NCBI RefSeq assembly: GCF_004214935.1
Contig: NZ_SFCC01000014.1
Span: 186,001 to 250,000 of the forward strand
DNA length: 64,000 bases
From: Amycolatopsis suaedae
Lineage (GTDB): Bacteria; Actinomycetota; Actinomycetes; Mycobacteriales; Pseudonocardiaceae
Reading direction: 5' to 3'
A program made the translations under genes and the position numbers. Shown piece by piece: positions 28,707-36,997 of this stretch. Position 1 is the first letter of the stretch. Every line of letters starts with the position of its first letter. The notes under the pieces are model-generated. The model was not told the origin of the DNA. It saw only the letters and a list, made by a program, of their open reading frames with translations, and made no database searches.

Positions 28707-29450
28707 TCAGGCGAATGCGCGGAGGTTCACAGTCCATACGTTGTCCCCGAGGGCGAGCTCGTGCGGGGCGATCACGACGAGCACACTGCCACTACCCGTC
28801 GTCAGCAGGGGACGAACCGCGCTGGCGTCCGTCACGTTGTCCAGCACGAGCAGCGCACGGCGGGTGTGTAGTGCGGAGCGGAGCCGCTCGACCAGAGCGG
28901 AAGACTTGTCCTCGATGCCGAACATGTCGCCGAGTCGGGGGAGAAGCGTGCCGTCCGCAGCGTCCACATAGTACCGGCCGTCGGGGAAGGACGTGCGGAA
29001 TCGTGCCGATGCCCGTGCCACGAGCGCTGCCCGATTCTCAGTCGGGCGCGCGATCACCTGCAGCACCCGCTGCTGCCGTGTCGGCTCGTCGACCAGCACG
29101 CGGCACATCCACTGCGCGAGTTCAGTCGTGCCACCGACCTCCAGCTCATCCGGCGCGTGCGGTGTGGATGAAACCGCCGCGATCCTGGCGATGCGCCGGA
29201 ACCGCTCCGACTCGATGTCGCCCATGCCCAGCGCGGCTGACAACAACGCCACCGACTTGCGGTGTGGTTTGCGGGTCCGCCCACGCTCCAGATCCGAGAT
29301 CGTCCGGATGCTCACGCCCGAGCGCTCCGCGAGCTCCTCCTGCGTCAGGCACGCCTGCTCCCTCAGCTCGCGCAACAACGAGCCCACGTATTCCGTCCGT
29401 GGCGCGCGTACCTCGTCAGCGCGATCACGATCAACGATGTAGGCCGTCAT
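28707..29450 (-). CDS. XRE-family regulator with degenerate NB-ARC-like module (copy 1)
   Basis: A 247-residue protein. Residues about 20-75 are a helix-turn-helix of the XRE type (LTQEELAERSGVSIRTISDLERG). The rest resembles the first half of an AfsR-style NB-ARC domain: FPDGRYYVDAADG and the Walker-B-like LLVLDNVTDASAVRPLL are clear, but the place of the GxGKT P-loop reads RPTENRAAL, so nucleotide binding is doubtful. The protein stops before any ARC or TPR region. ATG 29450 follows GGGGGA. A directly repeated paralogue at 34847-35590 is about four-fifths identical by eye. It is convergent with the acyl-CoA dehydrogenase gene. Confidence 0.8.
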   Translation of the reverse strand: MTAYIVDRDRADEVRAPRTEYVGSLLRELREQACLTQEELAERSGVSIRTISDLERGRTRKPHRKSVALLSAALGMGDIESERFRRIARIAAVSSTPHAPDELEVGGTTELAQWMCRVLVDEPTRQQRVLQVIARPTENRAALVARASARFRTSFPDGRYYVDAADGTLLPRLGDMFGIEDKSSALVERLRSALHTRRALLVLDNVTDASAVRPLLTTGSGSVLVVIAPHELALGDNVWTVNLRAFA

Positions 29451-29520
29451 TGAATCCCCCACAATCCCTCTAGCGAAGATCGATCCTGAATGCCTCCACT
29501 AACTCGTCCGACGCTAGAAC
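28707..29520 (-). repeat. Direct repeat, left copy (XRE gene plus upstream)
   Basis: Similarity to 34847-35660 covers the whole XRE gene and reaches about 70 bases upstream, ending in a shared GCCTCCACxAACTCGTCCGA block with CTAGAAC. The two copies are in the same orientation and enclose the sdp/SARP region. Confidence 0.75.
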
Positions 29521-30503
29521 TGTCCGCTATCAGGCTGCTCTCTGTCCTGACTCCTCTCGCCGAGAGCCGTTCCCGGCTTTGGATAGGCGGCCGGAGAATC
29601 CAGGCCGGTGCGGGCCTCCGTTGCCCGCGGGCGCCCCGCTCCTGCGCAGACGATGGCCCACAGACCCGCCATGGTCATGGCGAATGTCGTGAAGCCCATC
29701 AGAAGCGCGATCGCCCCGTGCATGCTGACCGCGAGTGCCCATCCCGTCCTACGGACACGTCCCGAGCCGAAAAGGCACAGGGCCAAGGTCAGTTCGACCG
29801 CCAGGGCGCCCCAGGTCACGACCGAAACGCCGATCCGGTCATGCAGGACGGTTCCGAGCGGTGGTTGGACAGCGAGGGCCGAGCCGTAATGCTGGTGCAC
29901 CAGCCAGTAGTAGCCGGCCGTGCCGTCCCGCCACGCCGGCACTGCGAGTTTGCTGAGCGATGCCTCCGCGTAGATCGTCACTCCGAGCACGCGGACGAAC
30001 AGTTGAGCCGCGTAGGCCCGGCCCCGCCAGGCGGCGGGCAGCGGACGGGCGGGTCGTCGCCACTGCCACCGCCGGTCGTCGGCCAGGCAGATCGGGATGA
30101 GCAACAGGGTGAGGATGCGGATCACCTGCTCACCCGCATCGGGCAGGGCCATTGTCACACTGAGGCTGTAGGTCACGTACCAGTGCGGGACGCAGGTCCA
30201 TCGGGGCCGGTAACCGAGTGCGACGAGCGTCAGCACGACAAGCGCGATTACCCGGCAGACAAGAAGGTTCACGCCGCCGGACTCGGCCAGGCACCACATC
30301 GAGAGCCGGCCGATCCCGTCGCAGACCGGCCCATCGGTGACACCCGCCGTACGCGGGAACAACGCCTGGTCCGGACTGAGTGCCAGCAGGCATCCACTGG
30401 CCAGGGCGAGCAAGGTCCGGCCCGCCGCCAGCGGCCTGCCGCGCGGCTCGAACTCGTCCGCCGTGCGGGTCAGGTCCGCCCACAGCCGCCTCACCGGCCG
30501 CAT
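29514..30503 (-). CDS. sdpB: SdpB-family membrane protein
   Basis: A 329-residue polytopic membrane protein with the layout of sporulation-delaying protein SdpB (HTTM-related). It has several hydrophobic segments, the block RPRWTCVPHWYVTYSLSV, a LTLLLIPICLADDRRWQW loop, and a conserved GYYWLVHQHYG region. In Bacillus, SdpB works with SdpA to mature the secreted SDP peptide toxin. ATG 30503 lies inside the end of sdpA (13-base overlap), so the pair is coupled. The last 40 residues are polar and poorly conserved in character. The gene ends 63 bases from the start of the XRE gene. Confidence 0.82.
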   Translation of the reverse strand: MRPVRRLWADLTRTADEFEPRGRPLAAGRTLLALASGCLLALSPDQALFPRTAGVTDGPVCDGIGRLSMWCLAESGGVNLLVCRVIALVVLTLVALGYRPRWTCVPHWYVTYSLSVTMALPDAGEQVIRILTLLLIPICLADDRRWQWRRPARPLPAAWRGRAYAAQLFVRVLGVTIYAEASLSKLAVPAWRDGTAGYYWLVHQHYGSALAVQPPLGTVLHDRIGVSVVTWGALAVELTLALCLFGSGRVRRTGWALAVSMHGAIALLMGFTTFAMTMAGLWAIVCAGAGRPRATEARTGLDSPAAYPKPGTALGERSQDREQPDSGQF

Positions 30504-31057
30504 GTCACGTCCAGCAGTGTGACGGAATCTATCCGGCGGGTCCGGCCGGTGGCCGGCTCGGCGTCTCGCCAGGCAATCGGAGTTTCCCGCGAGAACACGA
30601 CCCGGCCGCACATCGTCGCGTCGAGGGTGGGATTCGCCACCGCGACGGCTGGGATCGACGCCAGCACTGGCTGGCACTCCTGGATCACGTCGGCCACGCA
30701 GACGTGCCACCGATTCGCGGGCACGACGTCGTCCAGCGCCGCGGTCTCCATCCACAGCGTGTAGGCGTTCCGGCTGAGCCCCCAGCGGTTGCCGGCGCTG
30801 GTGGCGTACATGGTGATCGAGGTCAGGTCCCGTGCGTCGTAGACGACCGTGTCCGGTCCGATCGGCGCGCGCGTGAAGACTCTCCAGTCCTGGTGCCAGA
30901 TCAGGCTGGCCGTCTGAACCTGCCGTGCCCACCAGGCGGAGGTGGATTGTGGAGCCCCGACCTGGAGCAGCAAGGTAACTGCGAAGACTACCGACAGAGC
31001 GACCAGCATCGAAACGAAGCCCTTGGTGCTCCGGGCTCGGGGAGGCGAATCGGTCAT
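30491..31057 (-). CDS. sdpA: SdpA-family antimicrobial peptide system protein
   Basis: A 188-residue protein with one N-terminal membrane anchor (FVSMLVALSVVFAVTLLL) and an extracytoplasmic domain containing WHQDWRVFTRAP, a feature of SdpA-family proteins, and paired cysteines (HVCVADVIQEC, TMCGRVV). SdpA and SdpB together are needed to produce active SDP toxin in Bacillus. Here the gene lies between a 54-codon peptide gene (10-base gap) and sdpB (overlap). It lacks a clear Shine-Dalgarno, so it may depend on translation of the peptide gene. Confidence 0.8.
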   Translation of the reverse strand: MTDSPPRARSTKGFVSMLVALSVVFAVTLLLQVGAPQSTSAWWARQVQTASLIWHQDWRVFTRAPIGPDTVVYDARDLTSITMYATSAGNRWGLSRNAYTLWMETAALDDVVPANRWHVCVADVIQECQPVLASIPAVAVANPTLDATMCGRVVFSRETPIAWRDAEPATGRTRRIDSVTLLDVTCGR

Positions 31058-31067
31058 TTAGGGCGAA

Positions 31068-31232
31068 CTAGCCCTCGCATGGAGGCCCGCAGATCGGCCC
31101 CTTCATGTTGACCAGCATCGGGTCAGCCGGGGGCCGGATCGGTGAGGGGCCCTCGGTGGTGCCTGTCAGGCCCAGCGCCAGGCCCAGGCCCGTGACTACC
31201 ACGGCCAGGCTGGTCACGATGACTTTCCGCAT
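31068..31232 (-). CDS. Small secreted peptide, candidate SDP-like toxin precursor
   Basis: A 54-residue product with AAGGAG eight bases before its ATG. It has a basic start (MRKVI), a hydrophobic signal-like core of about 18 residues, then a short Pro-rich stretch and a C-terminus with KGPICGPPCEG, whose two cysteines could form a disulfide. It is the first gene of an operon with sdpA and sdpB. Bacillus SdpC is much longer, but its toxin is a short, disulfide-bonded peptide. I infer that this is the maturation substrate; no sequence match supports it directly. Confidence 0.6.
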   Translation of the reverse strand: MRKVIVTSLAVVVTGLGLALGLTGTTEGPSPIRPPADPMLVNMKGPICGPPCEG

Positions 31233-31424
31233 GCGCACACTCCTTCTTCGAACGACGCGCGGCATGCCGTCCTGCGTGACAAGCCGCGAGTGGTGGTTCC
31301 TCGGCGTCCCGATGATCGCAACAGCTCCTCTCCGTTTGCTATCGAGTCTCTTCGAGGCACCCTCGAGGGATTCGTTCATTGGGTACTCTGTGTCGGGTCG
31401 GCGACGCGGAGGGGGTATTGCCGC
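31233..31424. promoter_or_regulatory. Divergent promoter region, sdp operon / SARP
   Basis: These 192 bases separate the two oppositely transcribed starts and must hold both promoters. SARPs usually bind direct heptamer repeats; I did not find a convincing set by eye. AAGGAG for the peptide gene and GGAGGG for the SARP flank the region. Confidence 0.5.
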
Positions 31425-34400
31425 ATGGATTTTCGGATCCTGGGGCCGCTCGAAGCAAGGACCGGGGAGGAAGTCGTACGCCTCGGCGGTCGCCGCCAGC
31501 AGAGGCTGCTGGCGATGCTGTTGATCTACGCGAACGAGGTAGTCACCCTTGACCGCCTGGTGGAGGGGCTGTGGGACGACGCGGCGCCCCCGACCGCCCA
31601 GGCGCAGTTACATAACGCGGTCTGGGCACTGCGCCGCGTGTTCTCCGCCGCGGGCGGGGACGGTGATTCGCTCGTCACCGAGCCCGCGGGCTATCGGCTG
31701 GTCGTACCCGGGAACAGTCTCGACGTGCACAGATTCTGGGCGGACGTCCAGGCCGCGGACAAGGCCGAGGCGGCTGGGCAGCCAGGTGACGCAATACAGG
31801 CGTTGTCGGCCGCCACTGCGCTGTGGCGGGGCCCCGCGATCGCCGGCCTGCGGATGGGCCGCGCACTCGATGCCGCGGCAGCCGGACTGGACGAGCAGTA
31901 TCTGGTGGTGGTGGAACGGCTGAGCGGGCTCCGGTTGAAGCTTGGGCAGACCGAGGAGCTCGTGGTCCAGCTGAGGGGTCTGGTGGGCGAGCACCCGTTC
32001 CGGGAGTCGCTGCGCGCGTTGCTCATGCTCACGCTCGCCGCTCTGGGCCGGCAGTCCGAGGCTCTGACTGTGTATGAGGAGGGCCGTCGGCTGCTCGCCG
32101 ACGAGCTGGGCGTGGATCCGGGTGCGCAGCTCCGTGAAGCACACGACCAGGTCCTGCGCGGCGCCGTCCCTGAACCCGCACCCGTGGCACCGTCCCGGCC
32201 CTCCCATCTACCCGCCGGCGCGAGCGACTTCGTCGGGCGCTCGGCCGACATCGATCGGGCGTTGACCGACGTACGCCGCGGTCCCACCGGGCCGCTGATC
32301 ATCACCGCGATCGACGGCATGGGGGGCGTTGGCAAGACTGCGCTCGCGGTCCGCCTGTCCGAGCTCTTGGCCCACGACTACCCTGATGGGCTGTATTTCA
32401 TCGACCTGCATGGTTTCTCGCTCGACGAGAGGCCGCGGACCCCGGAGGCTGCGCTGGACGTGCTGCTCCGCCAGGCGGGTATGCCGGTGGAGCTGATCCC
32501 GTCCGGATCTACCGAACGTGCCGAGCAGTGGCGGTCGATGACGGTGGGCAGGCGGATCATCGTCGTGCTCGACAATGCCGCCGACGCGGCACAGGTGAGG
32601 CCACTGCTGCCGGACACGACGGAGTGCCTGGTTCTAGTGACCAGCCGTCGCCGGATGACTGCGCTGGATGGCAGCCAGCCGATCTCACTGGATGTGCTGC
32701 CTCCCGCTGAAGCGGTGGCGCTGTTCCGACGGATCGCGGACCGGGGCATCGAGGACTCGGACGCGGTGGCCGATGTGACCGAACTCTGTGGCCGGTTGCC
32801 TCTCGCCATTCGGATCGCCGGTGCCCGTCTACGGCACAGACCCGCCTGGACCGTCGCGGACTTGGCTGAACGACTTCGGGAAACCCGACGTCGGGTCCAC
32901 ACCCTGGCTGTGGACGATCTCAGCGTGTACGTGACGCTGCGGCTGTCCTACGAATCGTTGCCGGAGCATCAACAGCGGACGTTCCGTCTGCTGGGTGTGC
33001 ATCCGGGCCAGGACTTCGATCGGTACGCCATCGCCGCGCTGGTGGGGCTTCCGGTGGACGAGGCTGAGGAGCAGCTGGAAAGCCTTTGCGACTGCAACCT
33101 CCTCATGCAGCCTGCCGCGGGGCGTTATCAACTGCACGATCTGGTCCGTGATTGTGCGAAACAACTTGTGGAGGTGATGGAGCCCGAGTCCAGCCGTCGT
33201 GACGCGGCCGCCCGGCTCTTCGACTACTACCTTTACCTGGCCCACCTGCACTGTAGTCCGATGGCGCGCAAGATCTCCCGCTTCGAGCCGGAAGTCCCAG
33301 CCGACCCAATAGCAGTCCCACCAGCGCGGAACGAGGTAGAAGCGATCGGCCTGCTGGAGGCCGAATACCAGAACCTGCTCGCAGTGGCCACCCTTGCCCA
33401 GGCAACCGGTTGGCCCACGCACGCATGGCAGCTGCCCTGCGTACTGCGACCGTTCCTGGAGCTGATGAACTTCCGGGTCGCCTGGTTGCACCTGTTCGAG
33501 GGCGCCCTCGGCATGGCGCGGCAGCTGAAGCATCGCCGCGGTGAGTCCGCCGCGCTGGCTAACATCGCCGTGATCCGCCGTGAGCTCGGCCAACTCGCCG
33601 ACGCGGTCGAGTTGCTGAAGCAGGCTCTGCTGATCAGCCAGGAGACCGGTGATCAGGCCGGCGAGGCGTATCAGACTTCGGACTTGGGCATCGCCTATGT
33701 GCGGATGGCCCGGTATTGGGAAGCGCAGGAGTGTTTCGAGATCGCCCGCGACCTGTCGGAGAAGCTGGGCAGCACGCGTGACGTTGGCGCACTCGTCAAC
33801 AATCTCGGTTTCGTGGCAGCGGACCTCGGCGAGTATTCCGAGGCGCAGGAGCAATTCGTGCGGGCGCTCGCCATCAATCGGAAAACCGGCTTTCGGCAGG
33901 GCGAGGTGCTGGCGTTGGCCAACATCGGCAGGCTGCACGGCCGCTTCCACCGGTATCCAGCGGCCCGGTCCAATCTGACGCAGGCGTTGGAGCTCAGCCG
34001 CGAGATCGGCTACCGGTTCGGGGAGGGATGGGCGCTGGCATGGCTAGCGACGCTGCATCGCCGAGAAGGAAACCTCCAGTCAGCGATTGAACTCGGCCGG
34101 CTGGCGCTCGAGGTGGGGACGGTGGCGGGGCTCACCGACGTCGAGTGCGAGGCGCTCAACTGCCTCGGTGAGACGTACCTGACGATGGGGGACGTCAATA
34201 TAGCGATCGACTTGCACCAACGCGCCGAAGAACTGGCCATGAGCCATCAGCTCACTCTGGCGATCGCACGTGCCGTCGAGGGTCGGGCCCACGTCGCACA
34301 GCGCCGTGGTGAACTGGCCGAGGCCCGCCGACTCTGGGAGCGGGCCTTGATGTTGTACCCCGAGTCTCTGGCCGACCGGGCCCACCCGCGTGCGCATCTG

Positions 34401-34442
34401 ACCACCGATGATGCCAGATGCGAACGGTGCGTGGTCAGCTGA
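31425..34442 (+). CDS. AfsR-type SARP regulator (wHTH-BTAD-NB-ARC-TPR)
   Basis: A 1005-residue pathway-type regulator. Residues 1-95 form the OmpR-like winged helix (MDFRILGPLEA, GGRRQQRLLAMLL). A bacterial transcriptional activation domain follows to about 250 (ALMLTLAALGRQSEAL). An NB-ARC ATPase has Walker A GMGGVGKTAL near 300 and Walker B-like IIVVLDNAADAAQVRPLLP. TPR repeats occupy the last 350 residues (ALANIGRLHGRF). Such proteins activate antibiotic operons by binding direct repeats. A TTA codon at 31608 suggests bldA-dependent timing. It is divergent from the sdp operon and within 3 kb of the biosynthetic cluster, so either could be its target. ATG 31425 follows GGAGGG. Confidence 0.9.
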   Translation: MDFRILGPLEARTGEEVVRLGGRRQQRLLAMLLIYANEVVTLDRLVEGLWDDAAPPTAQAQLHNAVWALRRVFSAAGGDGDSLVTEPAGYRLVVPGNSLDVHRFWADVQAADKAEAAGQPGDAIQALSAATALWRGPAIAGLRMGRALDAAAAGLDEQYLVVVERLSGLRLKLGQTEELVVQLRGLVGEHPFRESLRALLMLTLAALGRQSEALTVYEEGRRLLADELGVDPGAQLREAHDQVLRGAVPEPAPVAPSRPSHLPAGASDFVGRSADIDRALTDVRRGPTGPLIITAIDGMGGVGKTALAVRLSELLAHDYPDGLYFIDLHGFSLDERPRTPEAALDVLLRQAGMPVELIPSGSTERAEQWRSMTVGRRIIVVLDNAADAAQVRPLLPDTTECLVLVTSRRRMTALDGSQPISLDVLPPAEAVALFRRIADRGIEDSDAVADVTELCGRLPLAIRIAGARLRHRPAWTVADLAERLRETRRRVHTLAVDDLSVYVTLRLSYESLPEHQQRTFRLLGVHPGQDFDRYAIAALVGLPVDEAEEQLESLCDCNLLMQPAAGRYQLHDLVRDCAKQLVEVMEPESSRRDAAARLFDYYLYLAHLHCSPMARKISRFEPEVPADPIAVPPARNEVEAIGLLEAEYQNLLAVATLAQATGWPTHAWQLPCVLRPFLELMNFRVAWLHLFEGALGMARQLKHRRGESAALANIAVIRRELGQLADAVELLKQALLISQETGDQAGEAYQTSDLGIAYVRMARYWEAQECFEIARDLSEKLGSTRDVGALVNNLGFVAADLGEYSEAQEQFVRALAINRKTGFRQGEVLALANIGRLHGRFHRYPAARSNLTQALELSREIGYRFGEGWALAWLATLHRREGNLQSAIELGRLALEVGTVAGLTDVECEALNCLGETYLTMGDVNIAIDLHQRAEELAMSHQLTLAIARAVEGRAHVAQRRGELAEARRLWERALMLYPESLADRAHPRAHLTTDDARCERCVVS

Positions 34443-34484
34443 AACGCCAAGGGCTTGGTAGGACTCACTCGTAGGGTAGCCCTG

Positions 34485-34760
34485 ATGGCAGAACACGAGC
34501 GACCAAGCGACCCCACGGACTCGGCTAGCTGGGCGGCGACACCGCACCGAAACGCAATCCTATCGCGTTACACGGCCGCACAAGCCGGAAGACAGTCCGG
34601 CAAGGGGCCTGTCCTGGCATGGCTCCGCAAATCAAGATCCGGGAAAGTGGCCACCACGATCGCGTTGGCGGCGATCCTCATCGTCGTCGACACGGACCTG
34701 GTGGCCGGCCCGTTCAGCCTTCTCACCTACGCGGCCGGCGCGGGATTGGGTGGTGGCTGA
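34485..34760 (+). CDS. Small hypothetical protein with one hydrophobic segment
   Basis: A 91-residue product 42 bases after the SARP gene. The first 60 residues are polar; then comes a basic KSRSGK stretch and a hydrophobic segment (TIALAAILIVVDTDLV), ending Gly-rich. I do not recognise it. The Shine-Dalgarno is weak (TAGGG), so it may be co-translated with, or be a by-product of, the SARP transcript. Confidence 0.4.
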   Translation: MAEHERPSDPTDSASWAATPHRNAILSRYTAAQAGRQSGKGPVLAWLRKSRSGKVATTIALAAILIVVDTDLVAGPFSLLTYAAGAGLGGG

Positions 34761-34846
34761 GCAGCGCGACGGGTCGTAGTGGTCACCGAAGGCCCAGGCG
34801 AGGCCGAAGCCGTGGAAGTGAGCAATGACCGGCCGTCAGCGCCGGG

Positions 34847-35590
34847 TCAGGCGAAGGCGCGGAGATTGACCGTCCAGACGCTGTCGCCGAGGTCGAGTCC
34901 GTGCGGGGCGATCACGACGAGCGCACTGCCACCGCTCGTCGTCAGCAGGGGACGAATCGCGTTGGCGTCCGTCACGTTGTCCAGTACGAGCAGCGTCTGG
35001 CGGGTGTGTAGTGCGGAGCGGAGCCGCTCGACCCGAGTCGAGGGCCTGTCCTCGATGCCGAAGATGTTGCCAAGTCGGGGGAGAAGTGTGCCGTCTGCGG
35101 CGTCCAGGTAGTAGTGGCCGTCGGGGAAGGACGTGCGGAACCGTGCCGATGCTCGTGCCATGAGTGCGGCCCGATTCTTGGCCGGGCGCGCGACCACCTG
35201 CAGTAACCGCAACTGCCGCGTCGGCTCATCGACCAGCACGTGGCCCATCCACCGCACGAGTTCTGCGGTGTCATCGACTTCCAGCTCATCCGGCGTATGC
35301 GGTGTGGATGAAACACCCGCGACCCGGGCGATGCGCCGGAACCACTCCGACTCGATGTCCCCCATGCCTAGCGCGGCTGCCAACAACGCTACCGACTTGC
35401 GGTGTGGTTTGCGTGTCCGCCCACGCTCCAGGTCCGAGATCGTCCGGATGCTCACTCCTGAGCGCTCCGCGAGCTCCTCCTGTGTCAGGCACGCGTGCTC
35501 TCTCAGGTCGCGCAACAACGAGCCCACGTATTCAGTGTGTGGCCGTCGCACCTCGTCAGCGCGGTCACGATTACCGATGTAGACCGTCAT
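34847..35590 (-). CDS. XRE-family regulator with degenerate NB-ARC-like module (copy 2)
   Basis: A 247-residue paralogue of the protein at 28707-29450, the same length from first to last residue. The HTH (LTQEELAERSGVSIRTISDL) is unchanged between copies. Differences cluster in the middle, where the ATP-binding loop would be (RPAKNRAAL here). The Walker-B-like LLVLDNVTDANAIRPLL and the common ending WTVNLRAFA are kept. ATG 35590 has AAGGGGA just upstream. Because the DNA-binding helix is identical, both copies should recognise the same operator, quite possibly their own duplicated upstream regions. Confidence 0.8.
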   Translation of the reverse strand: MTVYIGNRDRADEVRRPHTEYVGSLLRDLREHACLTQEELAERSGVSIRTISDLERGRTRKPHRKSVALLAAALGMGDIESEWFRRIARVAGVSSTPHTPDELEVDDTAELVRWMGHVLVDEPTRQLRLLQVVARPAKNRAALMARASARFRTSFPDGHYYLDAADGTLLPRLGNIFGIEDRPSTRVERLRSALHTRQTLLVLDNVTDANAIRPLLTTSGGSALVVIAPHGLDLGDSVWTVNLRAFA

Positions 35591-35660
35591 GAATCCCCTT
35601 ACCGTTCCTCTCGTGAGGACCACCCTAAGAGGCCTCCACCAACTCGTCCGACCCTAGAAC
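34847..35660 (-). repeat. Direct repeat, right copy (XRE gene plus upstream)
   Basis: Counterpart of 28707-29520, with the same GCCTCCAC/CTAGAAC block upstream. The repeat pair brackets about 5.3 kb of unique sequence, and recombination between the copies would delete the sdp/SARP island. Confidence 0.75.
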
Positions 35661-35786
35661 GTCGGATCGATACGTCGGATACCGCGCCAATATGGCGGGT
35701 TGATAACAGAGTCGGTGGCGACAGAAGTCCGAGCAACACCTTTTCGCTGGAGCGCAAAGGGTATGAATACCTGTTCCGACACTAGG

Positions 35787-35888
35787 TCATTCGAGTGGCT
35801 GTGACGGTGGGGCTGCGGCGATGTCGGCGCACAGGGATAGGGCGACGCCGAAGGTGAAGGCGAGCCAGGCTATCCAGCGGGCGGCTCG
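35787..35888 (-). pseudogene. DUF2637-like membrane protein fragment
   Basis: About 30 residues (RWIAWLAFTFGVALSLCADI and a few more) match the character of a transmembrane segment in DUF2637 proteins, which are common on actinobacterial integrative and conjugative elements. No start and no flanking part of the domain is readable, and a stop follows shortly. The stretch 35661-36206 otherwise holds only AT-richer sequence and, around 36060-36188, the plus-strand 3' end of an unrecognised gene (VGVVFGDPAALPVVPADWV). Confidence 0.4.
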
Positions 35889-36206
35889 GTCATCCTGGGT
35901 CTTCCCTGGTACCAGTTCGGGCCACGGCGGTGCGGTCCGCACACCCGGATCAAGGGCCGCTACCCGGCCGGTGCCTCCACCGCGTGGGGACCGGGTGTGG
36001 AGGACGCGATGGCGGCCTGAGCCGGCGCCGCGGGTGCGGTACTGGGCCGCGACATCGGCGCGGCGATCCGGGTCGGCGTCGTGTTCGGCGACCCGGCCGC
36101 GCTGCCCGTCGTGCCCGCCGACTGGGTCCCGTTGATGGAGCTCGGCGGCCCCCGACATCAGCGTTTCACCCCGCGATCGGTCGCCTGAGGCGTCTGGAGG
36201 TACCCC

Positions 36207-36420
36207 ATGAGACTGGTGAGCACGCGCCGCGACAGAACCGTGCTGACGATCCGGTTGAACAACCCGCCGTTCAACTTCCTCACCATGGACATGCTGATCG
36301 AACCGGAGAAACTCCTCGGCGAGATCCACCGGGACCTCGGCCTGCGGGCCGTGGTGCTGACCAGCCACGTGCCCGGCGTGTTCGTCAGCCACTACGACGT
36401 CGGCGAGTTTTCCCTGTTCA
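36207..36420 (+). pseudogene. Enoyl-CoA hydratase/isomerase, 5' fragment
   Basis: The first 70 residues read as a crotonase-fold protein (VLTIRLNNPPFNFLTMDML, AVVLTSHVPGVFVSHYDVGE), with a GGAGG ribosome site at 36196. After about 36418 the sequence no longer resembles the family, although the frame stays open to 36935 by chance. The catalytic second half is missing, so this is a remnant cut by a deletion or insertion. Confidence 0.65.
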
Positions 36421-36536
36421 AGGGATGCGCGAGCGCAACTGGGCAAGAGGCGGTGTGGCCGGGGGTGACGCTGTTTGTTCGACGGAGCGCGGTGCTGTTG
36501 ATGCCGTGGTCGCGGGCCGGCCTGGGGTGGTCTCGG

Positions 36537-36950
36537 TCAGTTAGTGTGCTCCCCGCGCACGCGGGGATGATCCGCATCAACATCGACGTGGCCGCCCGGC
36601 CGAACCGTCTGCCATTGATGCCGTGGTGCCGTCGTCGGTCGTTGCCGGCGTGTCCAGGTGGTGATGAAGCGGACCCAGCGGCCGGCTCGGCGGTGACGCG
36701 GTGCGGCTGCTCGATGGCGGAACACGGTCAGTGCGCGCAGCGTATCGAGATGGGCGATGCACGCACGGCACGGTGGCCGTGGTGGTGCGGTCATCGCTGC
36801 TGGCTGGAAAGCCGTGCCGCACAGCCCGACGAACCGGCAGCGGCCGGCGAGGGCGTTCGACAAGCGTTCGTCGGTGACCGCGTGATCGGCCGGCTCGCTC
36901 GCACTGGTCATCCAGACGGTCCGGAAAGCTCTTGACCCAGGAGTTGCCAT
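36537..36950 (-). CDS. Small hypothetical protein with CxxC-type zinc-ribbon-like motif
   Basis: A 137-residue reading frame starting at ATG 36950 with GAGGTG eight bases upstream. The middle has LCGTAF and, about 15 residues later, PPCRAC, a possible metal-binding pair, followed by many His/Arg. I recall similar small actinobacterial hypotheticals but cannot assign a function. The last 12 or so residues (DHPRVRGEH) are simply the translation of the CRISPR repeat, so the original 3' end was replaced. Confidence 0.45.
   Translation of the reverse strand: MATPGSRAFRTVWMTSASEPADHAVTDERLSNALAGRCRFVGLCGTAFQPAAMTAPPRPPCRACIAHLDTLRALTVFRHRAAAPRHRRAGRWVRFITTWTRRQRPTTAPRHQWQTVRPGGHVDVDADHPRVRGEHTN
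36546..36574 (+). CRISPR. Solitary type I-E CRISPR repeat
   Basis: Twenty-nine bases with the actinobacterial type I-E pattern: GTGCTCCCCGCGC, the complementary GCGGGG, and an ATGATCCG end. No second copy follows after a spacer length, and no cas gene is in the window. It is either the last repeat of a deleted array or an isolated capture. A TTGATGCCGTGGT sequence lies on both sides (about 36498 and 36616). Confidence 0.7.
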
Positions 36951-36997
36951 TGCGAATACACCTCGATGTGGACGACTGAGTGCCGTCGCCGCTCAGC

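Noticed and set aside
36546-36950. CRISPR array
   Set aside because: Only one repeat unit is present; no second copy occurs within spacer distance and no cas gene is visible.
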